64,000 nt of DNA from Tubulanus polymorphus (Eukaryota > Nemertea > Palaeonemertea > Tubulaniformes > Tubulanidae). Positions 34,092 through 45,545 of the stretch are shown here, piece by piece (position 1 is the stretch's first letter; the number at the start of each line of letters is the position of its first letter). The stretch is taken from positions 2,737,001 through 2,801,000 of the forward strand of contig NC_134029.1 in the NCBI RefSeq assembly GCF_964204645.1, written 5' to 3'. Position numbers and translations under genes: made by a program. The notes below the pieces were generated by a model that saw nothing but the letters and a program-made list of their open reading frames with translations, was not told the DNA's origin and searched no databases.

Positions 34092-36216
34092 ATGGAAAAA
34101 CGAGATGAAGTTGTTGATGACGACTCAGATACTGACACAGATGCTGATACTGTTAGTGCTGAGAAGGATCCGGGCAAAATTGAAGGATGCTTTCTGATCC
34201 TAGCTGCTGTTGGAATATATATATGTATAGGAGGATTAATCAACACGACCGGAATTATTATAGTGGAATGGGTCGAATACTTCAAAACAGGTTACAGGAT
34301 AGTCGGCTGGATAGGAACAGGTAGCTCCACTATGTCATATATTTTCGGTAAGTTACGTGTCTTTTTATGGGACCTCAACCGTTTTAATATCATGCCGAAT
34401 ACATAACAACTGAAATTCAATACTTCCACTTCGTTTTGAACAGCGTATTATGTAAAGGTGGACTGTACTTACGCGGAACAATTGGACCTTGAAACTCGAA
34501 CTAATCAAATGACATTCTAATTTCCAACTCAAACAAGGCTGCGGGTTGCAACAACCGAACGATTTTTGGGCTTCGGAAAAGAGAATACTACATACATTTA
34601 ATGACTAACTCTAGGGAAGCATATGAACACTGACTACTAATACAATTAAGATACAATTATCGATATGAAATAGCCTGAGATTTGATGCGTTTGTAGGATC
34701 CATGCAATAACATAATATATACAGAATGTATTTTCTGCGTTTTTGTTTCAGCCCCACTCGCAGGTTTCTTGGTTAAGAGATTCGGTTTAAGACGATGTCT
34801 AGTTGTATCCGCTTTTGTGAATGGTTCTGTTGTTTCCTTTTCGGCGTTTTCCGCGAATCTATGGGTGATCTATATTCTATGGTTAATAGCCGGTAAATAA
34901 TGCGCTATATTCATGCAAACAACTTCGAAACGATGTTAGTTTTTTCCTTCGATTTTTGCGACGAAACGCACACCCAATGTCACAAAAACTTAATATGTTT
35001 ATAACACTGAAATATCTGTATCTAGTGTTGTGAATAGACGAAGTACATATCTTATGACATATGATTATTCTATTTTCAGGTTTATGTCAGGCTTTTCACA
35101 TCGGACCCGTTATAGCCTACATAATGATCAGATTCCGTCGTCACAGATCAATAGCGAACGCTTTCGTTGTTTCAGCCATTTCTTTAGGAACAATCGTGTT
35201 CGGTGTCATTATCAACAAATCAATAGAAGCGTACACCTGGCGTGGTGCAGTACTTTTATTAGGCGCCCTATCGTTAAACATGGCTCCGTGTGCTTTAATT
35301 CTACGCAACTGGAATAAGCGCCCTCACAAAGAGGATGCCCTCTTGTTAAAACAGATAGAAGAGGAAGGACCCAACGGATTGACTGCTGGTGCGGAGAAAC
35401 AGGAATTTAACGATACTAATTCATCTAACGGATGTAGAAATGTTTTGCATTTGGAAGTATTCAGAAAACCGTTCTTTGTGAGTTATAGCATTTCCGTATT
35501 TTTTCTGTTTTTGGCATCGTCTGTTATAGTTGTTCATATAGTTTCTGGATTTAGGGATCTATGTAAACTGGAATTAGAAGATGCCAGATATCTGGTGCCT
35601 TGTTTAGGTACGAGTAATTTGATAGGGCGGTTTGTCGTATCGGTTATATCCCACCATCCACGGGTTGATACCCTCACCTTGTATCAAATAATGAATATTC
35701 TATTCGGAATCACTGTGGCGATAGTGCCTTTATTTGAAGGCTTCGTGGCCGCAGCAATACTAGTTGTAATTATAGGATTGGTATTTACATCATTTGGAGC
35801 ACTAGCCCATCTAGTTGTTACCGAAATGATTGAAGAAAGATATATTCATATGTCCGTACAGTATATGTTCTTTGTAGCCGGAATTGGTTACATGATCGGA
35901 GGCCCATTAGCCGGTAAGAGCCTCGCTTTCTCATTTTCAAATAATAATATATATTTTCACCGAATAACATGATATATCGTATGATTTCTATCATCGACAA
36001 TATTTGTCTGATGTTAATTTCATCTCGTTCAATGTGTGAATATTTTCAGGGTGGGTTTATGATGTCACCGGAAACTATGTTTATTCGTTTGAATTAACGG
36101 CGAGTTTACTCGGTGTTAGTGTTCTGGTATTGTTACCGTCCTGGTTTAAACACATCCGTCAGTTGAAGAAAAGAACTGCAGTACCAGACATATCCGAAAA
36201 AGAAATTATCTTGTGA
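34092..36216 (+). CDS. SLC16-type transporter, copy 4
   Basis: Exons 34092-34347, 34752-34892, 35080-35913 and 36050-36216 give 465 residues in frame, all GT-AG. The start is ATG at 34092 (MEKRDEVVDDDSDTDTDAD). It carries EGCFLI in TM1, VKRFGLRR, RFRRHRSIANAF, WRGAVLLLGAL, GTSNLIGRF (Asn at the TM8 acidic position) and TM12 in the last exon. The tail runs eight residues longer than in copies 2 and 3 and ends in EKEIIL. Intron 1 is longer (404 bases) than in its neighbours. It is the last gene of the transporter cluster; the next gene downstream is an arrestin. Confidence 0.92.
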
Positions 36217-36556
36217 ACCATTTCGAAATACAGAATACAGTATTATCTCACAATTTTGTTATGTATGATACTAGTATTCGTGGAAATAACTATAAGGAAA
36301 GGAAACATTTCAGGCTTTTTGTTTTCTTAGTGTGGAATTTTATATTACGGTTACGGCATGGACTCAGAGTGCTTCATCGATGGTAATTATAGACATCATT
36401 TCGAAAAAAATTCATTTTTCATGTTATTCTTTGTGCAATTGATGACTACCTCGGACGATCTTAACATTGCGTGTTGGGAACGTTTAATTCGGGCTCTTTC
36501 ATCATAAACCGTCATCACGGGTTTGAAATCATCAGACCACGTGATGCGTTGGTGTA

Positions 36557-36566
36557 TGCGCATGCG
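36557..36566 (+). promoter_or_regulatory. NRF1-like site TGCGCATGCG
   Basis: TGCGCATGCG matches the core of the NRF1 palindrome and is followed directly by TCACGT, which resembles a CRE or E-box. Such pairs are usual in TATA-less promoters. It lies about 840 bases upstream of the arrestin 1 start codon, so an untranslated first exon may lie between. Confidence 0.35.
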
Positions 36567-36654
36567 TCACGTAAGCCTCCAGATCAACGCTAAATATACA
36601 ACTTTCATTTTTCGAGCTCCGGAAATTCCAGCTCCATCTTAACTCCCGCGAGTC

Positions 36655-36805
36655 ACTCTGTCGCCACTGCCCCGCGAGTCACCCTGTCGCCACTGCCCCG
36701 CGAGTCACTCTGTCGCCGCCACTGCCCCGCGAGTCACCCTGTCGCCACTGCCCCGCGAGTCACTCTGTCGCCACTGCCCCGCGAGTCACCCTGACGCCAC
36801 TGCCC
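36655..36805 (+). repeat. 26-bp minisatellite, six units in alternating two-unit order
   Basis: The unit is CCGCGAGTCACTCTGTCGCC followed by ACTGCC. Six units follow one another and the base pair after GTCAC alternates CT, CC, CT, CC, CT, CC, which makes a 52-bp higher-order repeat. Unit 3 has three extra bases (GCC) and unit 6 has a T to A change. Confidence 0.9.
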
Positions 36806-37401
36806 ATGTTTTAAAATCGTCGTCATCCAGATCAAATCTTCATCGCGGAAATGAGCAGGAATTTGTGCTGTTGCCAATGGTTACAGCATCGACGCCCGGT
36901 TGATCTTTGCTATCCTTCGCAATCAATACCCATCCGTAGTATATCCAGCTCGTTTAAGAATACCAGACGTTCAGCCCGGAAATAGCCGAAGTTTACCGAA
37001 CTGCTTCGGATTAGTGTCACTATTAGAATTATGTGCATCGATTTACGAGGGAGGACGCTGTCTCCGGCTGCAGCAGCAAGAGACAGCGCTACTAGACAGT
37101 AGCAGCAAAATGACAACATCAGTTACACCGCAATTTACAGTATTATGCAATACTACGACATATTCGATGTTGCCTTAAGAGCTATCCGCGCGTGGTACTG
37201 AGGAAGAATTGACGATTGCGATTTGTCTTCTCCGACGGTGATATGTCGTCGCATACTGAGGTTCGATCTGCTGCACCTGTCACAGTCTTGTCAAATGTAA
37301 CCGTTCACGGAGCGTAGGAGTCAGTAATATACGATTCAAACTACAGTGAAGCATACGAAATATTCGAGGAGATTTCTATTCTATCATAACCGGTGTGCAA
37401 A

Positions 37402-40400
37402 ATGATGAATTCGATGAAAGATTTAAACATTGATCAACGCCAAGTTTCGATACAATTCGAACGACAGGATAAACTTTACCACAGCGGTGAACAGATTCGA
37501 GGCTCTGTCGTTCTGGAATTGGAAAAACCGATGGAAATTACAGGTAATCAAATCAAATTTAGATGCACTTTTTAAGCGAGAATTCCCGATTTAGATCCTC
37601 TTTATCGTTGTTCGTTTCATCAATGACTGTGATAATTCGACGTTTATGTCGTAGATTTTCAGCACGTTATGTTGCTGTTTGCACGTTTCAGAGTTGAAAT
37701 CAGTAAATTATTTAAATACATATTTCCGTTCTATGATAAAATAACGCTTTTTGTAGTTAGGAATCGTGACGAAATTGATTATATGGAGTTTGCTACGTAC
37801 TCGAAGGTCGGACAGAATAAGGGTGACTCCGTAGATAACTAATCAATCACTGTATCATTACAATTTGATAGTTATATGGTGCCCTTCGAATGCCATTTAT
37901 CCCAGAGCCGTTAATCTGATTAATGTTACTTGCTTAACGATGCTTTAATATTCAATTCCCCGTTTTGTAAATCAGACGAACTCATCAGGCGCGAGATGCA
38001 AACTTAATAGAATCATCCATTATATATCCATTTTATCAAACGCAAAAATAACTCATCTATTTCTTTACTGAAATAATCTACGAATCAGCGCAACCTGTTG
38101 AACTTGTTTTCAACGTGGAAAGGGGTCACCTTTTATCCGTCGAGTGGATTAACTCATGTCATCGGAGAGGATCAAGCGTCCAAGCCCTGCGGTCACCTAA
38201 AAATCGAGTCTTCCCACTAGAAAAGTGTGTTCTCGGTAAAATCCTATGAAAAACAAATGTATCGAATTTCGTTTGTCGACGACGAAATCATTAGCGTGAA
38301 TAAAATTGCTCTAAAAAATCGCGCGTTTCTCTCGATCTACTCTGTCGTAGTAATTAGCTACTTTTCACACACGCACAATTGCTGAAAGAATTGTGTGCAT
38401 CAGACACGATTTGTGGAACGGTTTATGTTCCCAATAAAGGTGACGAATTCAGCTATATCGCTGTATACAGCACTGTTTCTATGGTAACACGATGATATAA
38501 AAACGTATTATAGACGGAGACATTTAGAGTGAATTAGGTTTGATTGACCAGATTTCAATTCGTGGGCTTCAAATTAGCAATTCCGATGCGCTATGCTTAG
38601 AAGGTTGACAGTTAAATCGATGACAACAGTATTTATAAGCACTATCAGCGATCAATCTTATCTTCACCTCTGCACAAACCGACCCCGATATTTCATGCAA
38701 CTAAGAATATAGATCTGTTAAATGGGTGTTTAATCATTGTACATGTATAGTATTTGGGGTTCTAGATTTCAATTTCATGATATCTAATCACTCCACCCAT
38801 GATCCCCAAATTATGCACAATTCTTATCCACATTTCACCTTGCAACTAAGACCTGCTATATACACATACAGGGGATTTATCTTTTCAGATCCCTGATTGT
38901 ATTTTATGTCAGAACTTTGCTTTCAATCTTATCCGATATTGTTTTAGATTTTATATGTTTATGATATTTTTCAGGAGTTGAGGTAAAGCTATACGGCGGA
39001 ACGTCAGTCCGCTGGACGGATAATCGTGACCCGATACCCGACGACAAGGTCAACATAGAATACAACGTAGAAGAAATCTACTTCAAAAAAGTGTTAGTTT
39101 TATGGGGAAGAGGTAAATAACTGATAGAGAAATGAATTACGTGTTTGGGTGTTAGAATTCCCTGGGTTAGAAATTTGAAAAAATGCATTCATTAACTTCG
39201 AATGCCATAAAGGTGTAACTAAAAGACTGCACCTGTGTGCGAACGTGTTCTTGATGAATACTTGTATAGTTTTGTGGTTATAAATTCCCACAAGTTTTAA
39301 GATACGTAAAGCCTTAACTACGCAATCCAGCTACTATCTACACGTGTACCGGGACAGCGTTCACTGAATACGAAATGTGTTGATGGAATTCTGGTCACGG
39401 AGAACTGCGTTGTGTTTCCCTCGATGAATCAACCATTTTTGACACGAGAAAAAAATCCCCCGTCGACAAGATGTGACATGTCGATTTGTCATTCGGGTGT
39501 TTTTGTAATAAAAACTGTGATTATACCACCGAATTGATGCGTCTCGGAACAGTTGAACAGGTGGTTAACTGTAACAGTTCAGGGAATCCCCTACTCTGAT
39601 TGGCTGATAGAGGTCTATAGTTAAATCAATTAACTTTTGAACTATTTGCAATAAACAACATTTTCCCGCTCGATTGAGCTTATGTATTCAAACCACATGT
39701 GGTTATTCAAAAGCGGTTTAATGAAGAAGTAGCGTTAATCTATAGAGTCACCCACGGCTTGTGACGTTCTGTGCTTCGTGACAAGCCATCTACATTTCCT
39801 CGTTATCCAATAAAGGATAAGTGGTGAATATTGAAAAACTGCTATTAATGAGAATTTGACAATCCATCTAGCTCTTGAATAACGGATATTTCGTTCCTGT
39901 GGTCGTATAACATATTAAGATTCGTGCCTTGCGACGGTTACAAAATAAAGACACGTAAATAAATGTTCTTCTGAATGTGACACCAGTAAATGTTTCACTA
40001 ATGTGTTAGAATTATTCATCGTACGGAAGGGTGTGGTCAATTCTAGCTCCTAAAACTATTACCGCCTGAATGGATGATTAATTCATGGTCGGCGCTCGCA
40101 CAACCAGGTTTGCTATATCATCATCTTATCCATTTTCATTTGGTAAACATGAATAAAAACAGACGCGTAGAGGGAGGAATTTACATTCGCGTCACGAATT
40201 CCTAAACCCCTTTAATGTCATTTATTGGGCGTTGTTGTTTTCGACGCTTAAATCTTGGAGAAGTAAAGAGCGATCCGCCGAGCTGTAGAGAATCAGTTCC
40301 ATCAGACACACAGCTACACAGCGCTCTTTAGAATAATTTCCTCATAAACATGTCTGACCAGTCGAGTTTAGAAAGCATTCTCTGCATCTTTATGTAACAA

Positions 40401-43400
40401 TATGGAAAACGTGTATATTACCAGCCATATATTCTATCTCGTGAGCCGATTATCGGGCAGTAACGCGAGGAATGGCTATTCGGGTCCTATTCGGGAAGTG
40501 GATATTTGTCTTATGGGCATCTGGGAGATTTGATTTGTTTCCAGGGAACACGAACATCGTATTACATTGTGACACTAATATCTAATCGTTATAGTTTGTT
40601 AATATTCATTAGACATTAATTTTGATCCCTTATTTGGATTGTTTTATCGGATAAACTCCAAGTCCAGGATTCGGGAAAAACATTCCGCATGTCGGTTTTG
40701 ATAAAACCAGAAACAGAATAGGCCAGCACGACGGGACGGGATATACTTCGCGAATCATTTTTCGTAACCTCGGCCACATATCATCGATTAACGTTAAATC
40801 TTCATATCTGTCTTTCTGTGTTGAGATTGCGACGATCCATCAGTGCGGGGGCTACTGTGTATTGCTCGATGCGGGGGCTACTGTGTATCGCTCAGTGCGG
40901 GGCTGTGCGGGGTAACTGTGTAATGCGCGGGGTTTCCGTGAATGAAATATGAGGCAGGAAATCGATGCGTTTACCTTGTTTCGGGATTCGATAGCTTGCA
41001 GTTGAGCAATTAAGCTGGCTGGCATTTTTAGAGGTAGAATTCCTGGTAGAATCGTCTAAATCGGTGTATCAGAGGCAGCGTCTTTCCCTAGGAATTCCAA
41101 TTCGGTCGTTCGGTTATTTGCGAGGGCGCGTTCACCATCCTCGAAATCACGATGACGTCAGTGAATGTCATTTCTAATAACTGTATTGCTTAGAAAACTG
41201 AAATGCAATTCTACCTTCGATTTTACAGGTCATTTGAACTCGCAGAAAGAAGTGGATAAATTATCAGCGGGAAAACATGTATTCCCCTTCAGATATAATT
41301 TACCGACTGATATACCGTGTTCGTTTGAGGGAATCTACGGATCTGTGCGTTACTATGCAAAAGCTTCGGTACTTAGTGAGCTTTACAGTCAAAATCTCGA
41401 ATCAACAGTATTCATAACGGTGCTGCAAGACCTCAATCTCAGTTTGCAATCATTGGTAAGGTTGTTTTACGAGGGTTTAATCAGGTGCATCACACGTGGC
41501 ACTCAAAAATCTCGAAGAAAGGCAGAAGAAATTGAAAACGACTTTTAAAACTTGAAATGTTTTTTGAAGTAAAATTTCCATGTAGAAATTGGGTGGGGGT
41601 GTTCAGGGTGTCCAATCTGAATTAGGCGTTTCGCCCGTGTTACTGTGATCCGCCCCGAGTTTAAGTATGAAGCTTAACCACAAGTCATATCGGAAGCTAT
41701 TAGCACAGCCTAGTCGACGAATCAGCGGAAGTTGCTTCATGATTCCACGCGTGTACGGCACATTGCCGAATATGTTCAGGAAACGACGTATCGAATACAA
41801 ATGCGAAGCGAATTCGCCGATCTTTTATTTCGCATATCCAATAACGCTTAACGAGCTAAATTCTGCGAACATCGCCGAACAGGTTGTGCACCCTAGAAAT
41901 AGGAGGTAAAGCATCATAAGTCTGAGTGCTTACTGGGTACGTTAGCGGAGGGTCTTCATCCAGTCAGAGGGTTAATACTTTGAGTGGTGCTTCGTGCCCG
42001 CATCAAGTGATCTGAAAAAGCTTCCATTAAGCACTCAAAAGTTAAGTGCATTTTCCGCATTATCATCCATGCATTTAAGAAGTTTCCTATCAAGATAACT
42101 AATACATATCTTACTCATTGCTCTAGGAAACCAAACTCGGTTTTATGTATCTTTTTCAGAGCGGGGTCCGAAAATCTCAGGAAATATCGATTCATTCCTG
42201 TTTTCGTGCAGGAAGTTTGACTTGTACTTTGAGTTTGCCGAGTTGCGGGTTCGTTCCGGGACAGATTATACGCGCCGACATCAGCGTGAAAAACAAATCA
42301 ACTCGTAAAGTACAAGGAGCAACTTTATCACTAAAACAGGTGAAAACAACATTTCATATAGAACTCTTATTGTGTTCTTTGTGTTGTGAGTATCGACACG
42401 TTCGTAGAGATGCCGCCTTCCGACGTTTATCTCGATTCCGAAAAAGACCAAGAACCAAAATCGGAAGATGTTGTTCAGGCTTTTATAGTCACTTGATTTC
42501 CTTCACATGTTACTCTATAGGATATTGGTATTCTCAAAAAATGATAGGTATATCAAATGATACATGTTTATACCAGTAATAATAATACTTTTACTCAATT
42601 CATTTGTGCACTTTATGTTCAACCATCCTTGGAGTAATCAGACTGATTACTCCAAGAACCATCCAACTGTCTTCCGCAATATTTATAATACCATGTTGGT
42701 GTTCAACCCTGTATCATCGGAATTCATTCGACTGCTGGCTCGTTATTATTAGAAGCTGAAACTTATCGAGACATTTTCTAATTCAGATCGTTCGTTACGG
42801 ATCCGACGATTCGAATAAATCCCGCAAAGTCATGTGGGAAATTCAGCACCTGAATATCGGATCAATAAATGCGGAAAGTGAACAGAAATTTGTCGAAAAC
42901 ATTTTACACGTACCGTCTCTGCCACCGTCCCGACTCGACTGTTGCCAGTTTATTGATATCAAATATGACATGGTGGTAAGTGCTCTCTGTGTGTAACATG
43001 TCTATTATCCAGGAGGAGGTGAAGTGTATATACAAGAAACGTTTCCAATCTCTTTTCAGCTCAAGATGTTTGTCAAGAAAAGTCATCCGTTGCTCTTATC
43101 TTTGCCCATAATAATAGGAACATTACCGCACGGTCAGTGCGCCAGTAACTGGGAATATAAAGGTAACATCGCCAAATCTCGCGAATAGGCTTCAGTTTAT
43201 ATACAGAGTTGACTCTAGTTGTAGAGGAGCCGTGTTAACCTGGTGTCGAATCAGTTAACGTGTAGAGTAAATAAATAGATAGATAGATTTTATCAAAAAT
43301 CTCGTGTCTAGTTAATAGTACCGTGACCAGTTAAATAAGCTACCGCTGATAAAACTACTATACGCTTGAAGCGAAAACTCGTATTTTTGTGCTATCTATC

Positions 43401-44304
43401 TTCTTCGCCTTTACATAATTAACTGTGAAATTGGAGATGGCGATAACTGCCCTGGTCTAAAATTCTGAAATGTGACAACACATATGTTTACCGGGATTAT
43501 ACGACGTTTACAGAGTTCAAACGATTTTCCGATGACAGAGTTGCGATTACCCCCAGGCTTTGACATATTACTGTAAATACTCCTGACTAGATAGTCTGTC
43601 TGTCTCCCCTTCAGTTAATCATCCGTACGTTCAATACATTGCCATTGATTGACCGTGAATATCTAAACGGAGCCAGAGGTTGAATGTTCTGAGCTCGTGT
43701 CGACATGTAATTTTCCAATCAATCAAATCGCTCGAATTTCAACGTTTAAATTATCACTCTTCTGGCGATGGCTGCCAGATGAGAATTAAAACGTCACATG
43801 AAATAAATATATCATTGGTTTACGAACAATTTGTTTTGATCGCGTGACTCGAATTCAACGCAGCAGCAGCAGCAGCAGCAGCAGCAACAAGAACACTAGG
43901 GGCGTGACGTTGAACTGGAACGTAGCAAAATTATGGATGATAACATTTTCAAACGATACCATCAGCACTTCAATACATTTTTATTCAGTATCAAGTCGTT
44001 ATCACGATATGATAAAATCGTTATGAAATATCTATTTTTCATTTTCAGATTAGATTTTCATCAATCTTTTATTGCTCTATTTACAGAACAATTTCCATAT
44101 CCAGGAACGAAATGGCGATCGATAGAAGTGGATGGTACCCGTCTAGAAGATGATGAACACGGATTTATACCGGCTTATAAATACTATCATTCGGCCGCTA
44201 GTTGTAAATATCAGATTCTGGACAATTCACCGAGTTCTAAGCGAAAACATTTACATCTGAATAACGAACATTGTTCAGACATCGAATCAGAAACGACTGT
44301 GTAA
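37402..44304 (+). CDS. Alpha-arrestin (arrestin domain-containing protein) 1
   Basis: Exons 37402-37543, 38975-39112, 41229-41455, 42160-42339, 42787-42975, 43060-43162 and 44087-44304 give 398 residues in frame, all GT-AG. The start is ATG at 37402 (MMNSMKDLNID). The N-domain shows YHSGEQIRGSVVLEL, GVEVKLYGGTSVRWTD, then HVFPFRYNLP and SFEGIYGSVRYYAKA. The C-domain shows GSLTCTLSLPSCGFVPGQII and a closing PIIIGTLPHGQ. These are hallmarks of alpha-arrestins, adaptors linking membrane proteins to ubiquitin ligases and endocytosis. The tail is short and has no PPxY motif for NEDD4-type ligases; it ends SETTV, a class I PDZ-ligand pattern. Introns 1 and 2 are long (1.4 and 2.1 kb). First of three tandem paralogs. 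Confidence 0.93.
40846..40935 (+). repeat. Degenerate G-rich tandem repeat
   Basis: About three and a half imperfect units of roughly 29 bases containing TGCGGGGGCTACTGTGTAT, each more decayed than the one before. It lies in intron 2 of arrestin gene 1. Confidence 0.65.
42628..42656. repeat. Perfect 14-bp hairpin in arrestin 1 intron
   Basis: CTTGGAGTAATCAG, one base, then its exact reverse complement. It lies in the intron between exons 42339 and 42787. Confidence 0.85.
43861..43886 (+). repeat. (CAG)n microsatellite
   Basis: Eight or more CAG units in the last intron of arrestin gene 1. Confidence 0.9.
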
Positions 44305-45545
44305 CAATTTCTCTAGGATCTCACGCTAGAATTTTTAACCAGTTATAGTTACATTCTTTCAAATGCTTTTTTGAAACTTGTTGATAAAGCGCGGTTCCAA
44401 ACCGCTATTTCGAGAATAGCGATCTCTGATCGGTCGCTCAACAAATGCGACCAATTACGTTTAATACGCTTACGGGATTTTACTACTTCCGCTCCACAAG
44501 AGGTCATGTCTCATCCACGAAATGTGGTGGGACTGTTTCTTCAACGCTCTTATCGTAGAATAATAGTTGACATTCGAATTAGCTGCGTGTGCTCCGCGCT
44601 GGATCCATTTCCACTGTCGTGTTGATTTACACATGAACTGTGGAACTGAGACGTTGTTGCTTCGAGCGATGTTCAAACTTAGGGAAAATGATTTGTTTGC
44701 AGCATTTATCAATCGTCGTATTTTTAAGTATTCATTGAATGATTTCTTTTAAATCAACTCCAGAGGTGTCTCCTCAGTTATACGGCCAGTACTGTAAAAC
44801 TGTTATTTGAGGTCATTCAAATATTGTATTTTATTTTCTCGTTGTTTTTACATGTAAACAAAATAAATACTTTTCATAAATCCATTCCAGATAAAAGTAG
44901 ATTTGTGGTTTAGTTTAAGTCGTGTCTTTATTTGCCTCCAGGTGTTTTGGTTTTCCATTGAATTCTAGCACCCTCTCGCACAATCGATTGCTAAATAGAC
45001 GAAAAACCACTCGAGCTTGTGGCATGAACGCATTGAAGTTACGAAAAGTTAGATTTCCCTGCTATATTCTTAAACATTGAAGAATTATCAAAAATACTCA
45101 TCAGAATATTTCAGCTTCTCAAAATATGCTCGAAAAGAATGTCATTATTTTCGTATGATATACCGCCTTAAACGAGGGTTCAATAGTTAGCATCAAATGA
45201 TCCTTGGGCGTACAAAATCTCACCAGTTATATAAGAATTTTTATCAAATACCCCTAAAGCATAAATAACATATGAAAAACTGTATGATAATGCGATCTGG
45301 GGGTTTCATAACTGTAGGGTGTGGCTGTTATAAACAAGGCTGCATAATCTTCATACAATCAATATATTATGCATCTACGAACGTCAATGTAGCATCGTGT
45401 TTCTGTGTGCGTTAGGCGAGTCGTCTTCGTTCTAGATGTGTTAACAAGGTACGTTATAAAACACTTTCATTTAAGTCTGGTTTATGGTTAGTTGATTCAG
45501 TCGCATGAAAACATCGATGATAATTGTGTTTGTAGCTTGTTGACG
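44305..45545. other. Spacer between arrestin genes 1 and 2
   Basis: Holds the 3' UTR of gene 1 with a poly(A) signal at 44862-44867, followed by promoter sequence of gene 2. The open frames 44371-44752 have no domain and are not supported. Confidence 0.55.
44862..44867 (+). terminator. Poly(A) signal of arrestin gene 1
   Basis: AATAAA in an AT-rich context, 558 bases after the stop; the most plausible signal in this spacer. Confidence 0.5.

Larger units (their letters stand above)
36217..37401. other. Spacer and probable promoter of arrestin gene 1
   Basis: Contains an NRF1-like palindrome (36557-36566) next to GTCACGT, then a 26-bp minisatellite (36655-36805), then about 600 bases before the ATG at 37402. 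The open frames around 36900-37178 on both strands show no domain and are not supported. Confidence 0.5.

Noticed and set aside
36900-37178. 92-codon frame upstream of arrestin 1
   Set aside because: Low-complexity and without domain or splice context. An overlapping frame on the other strand is equally open.
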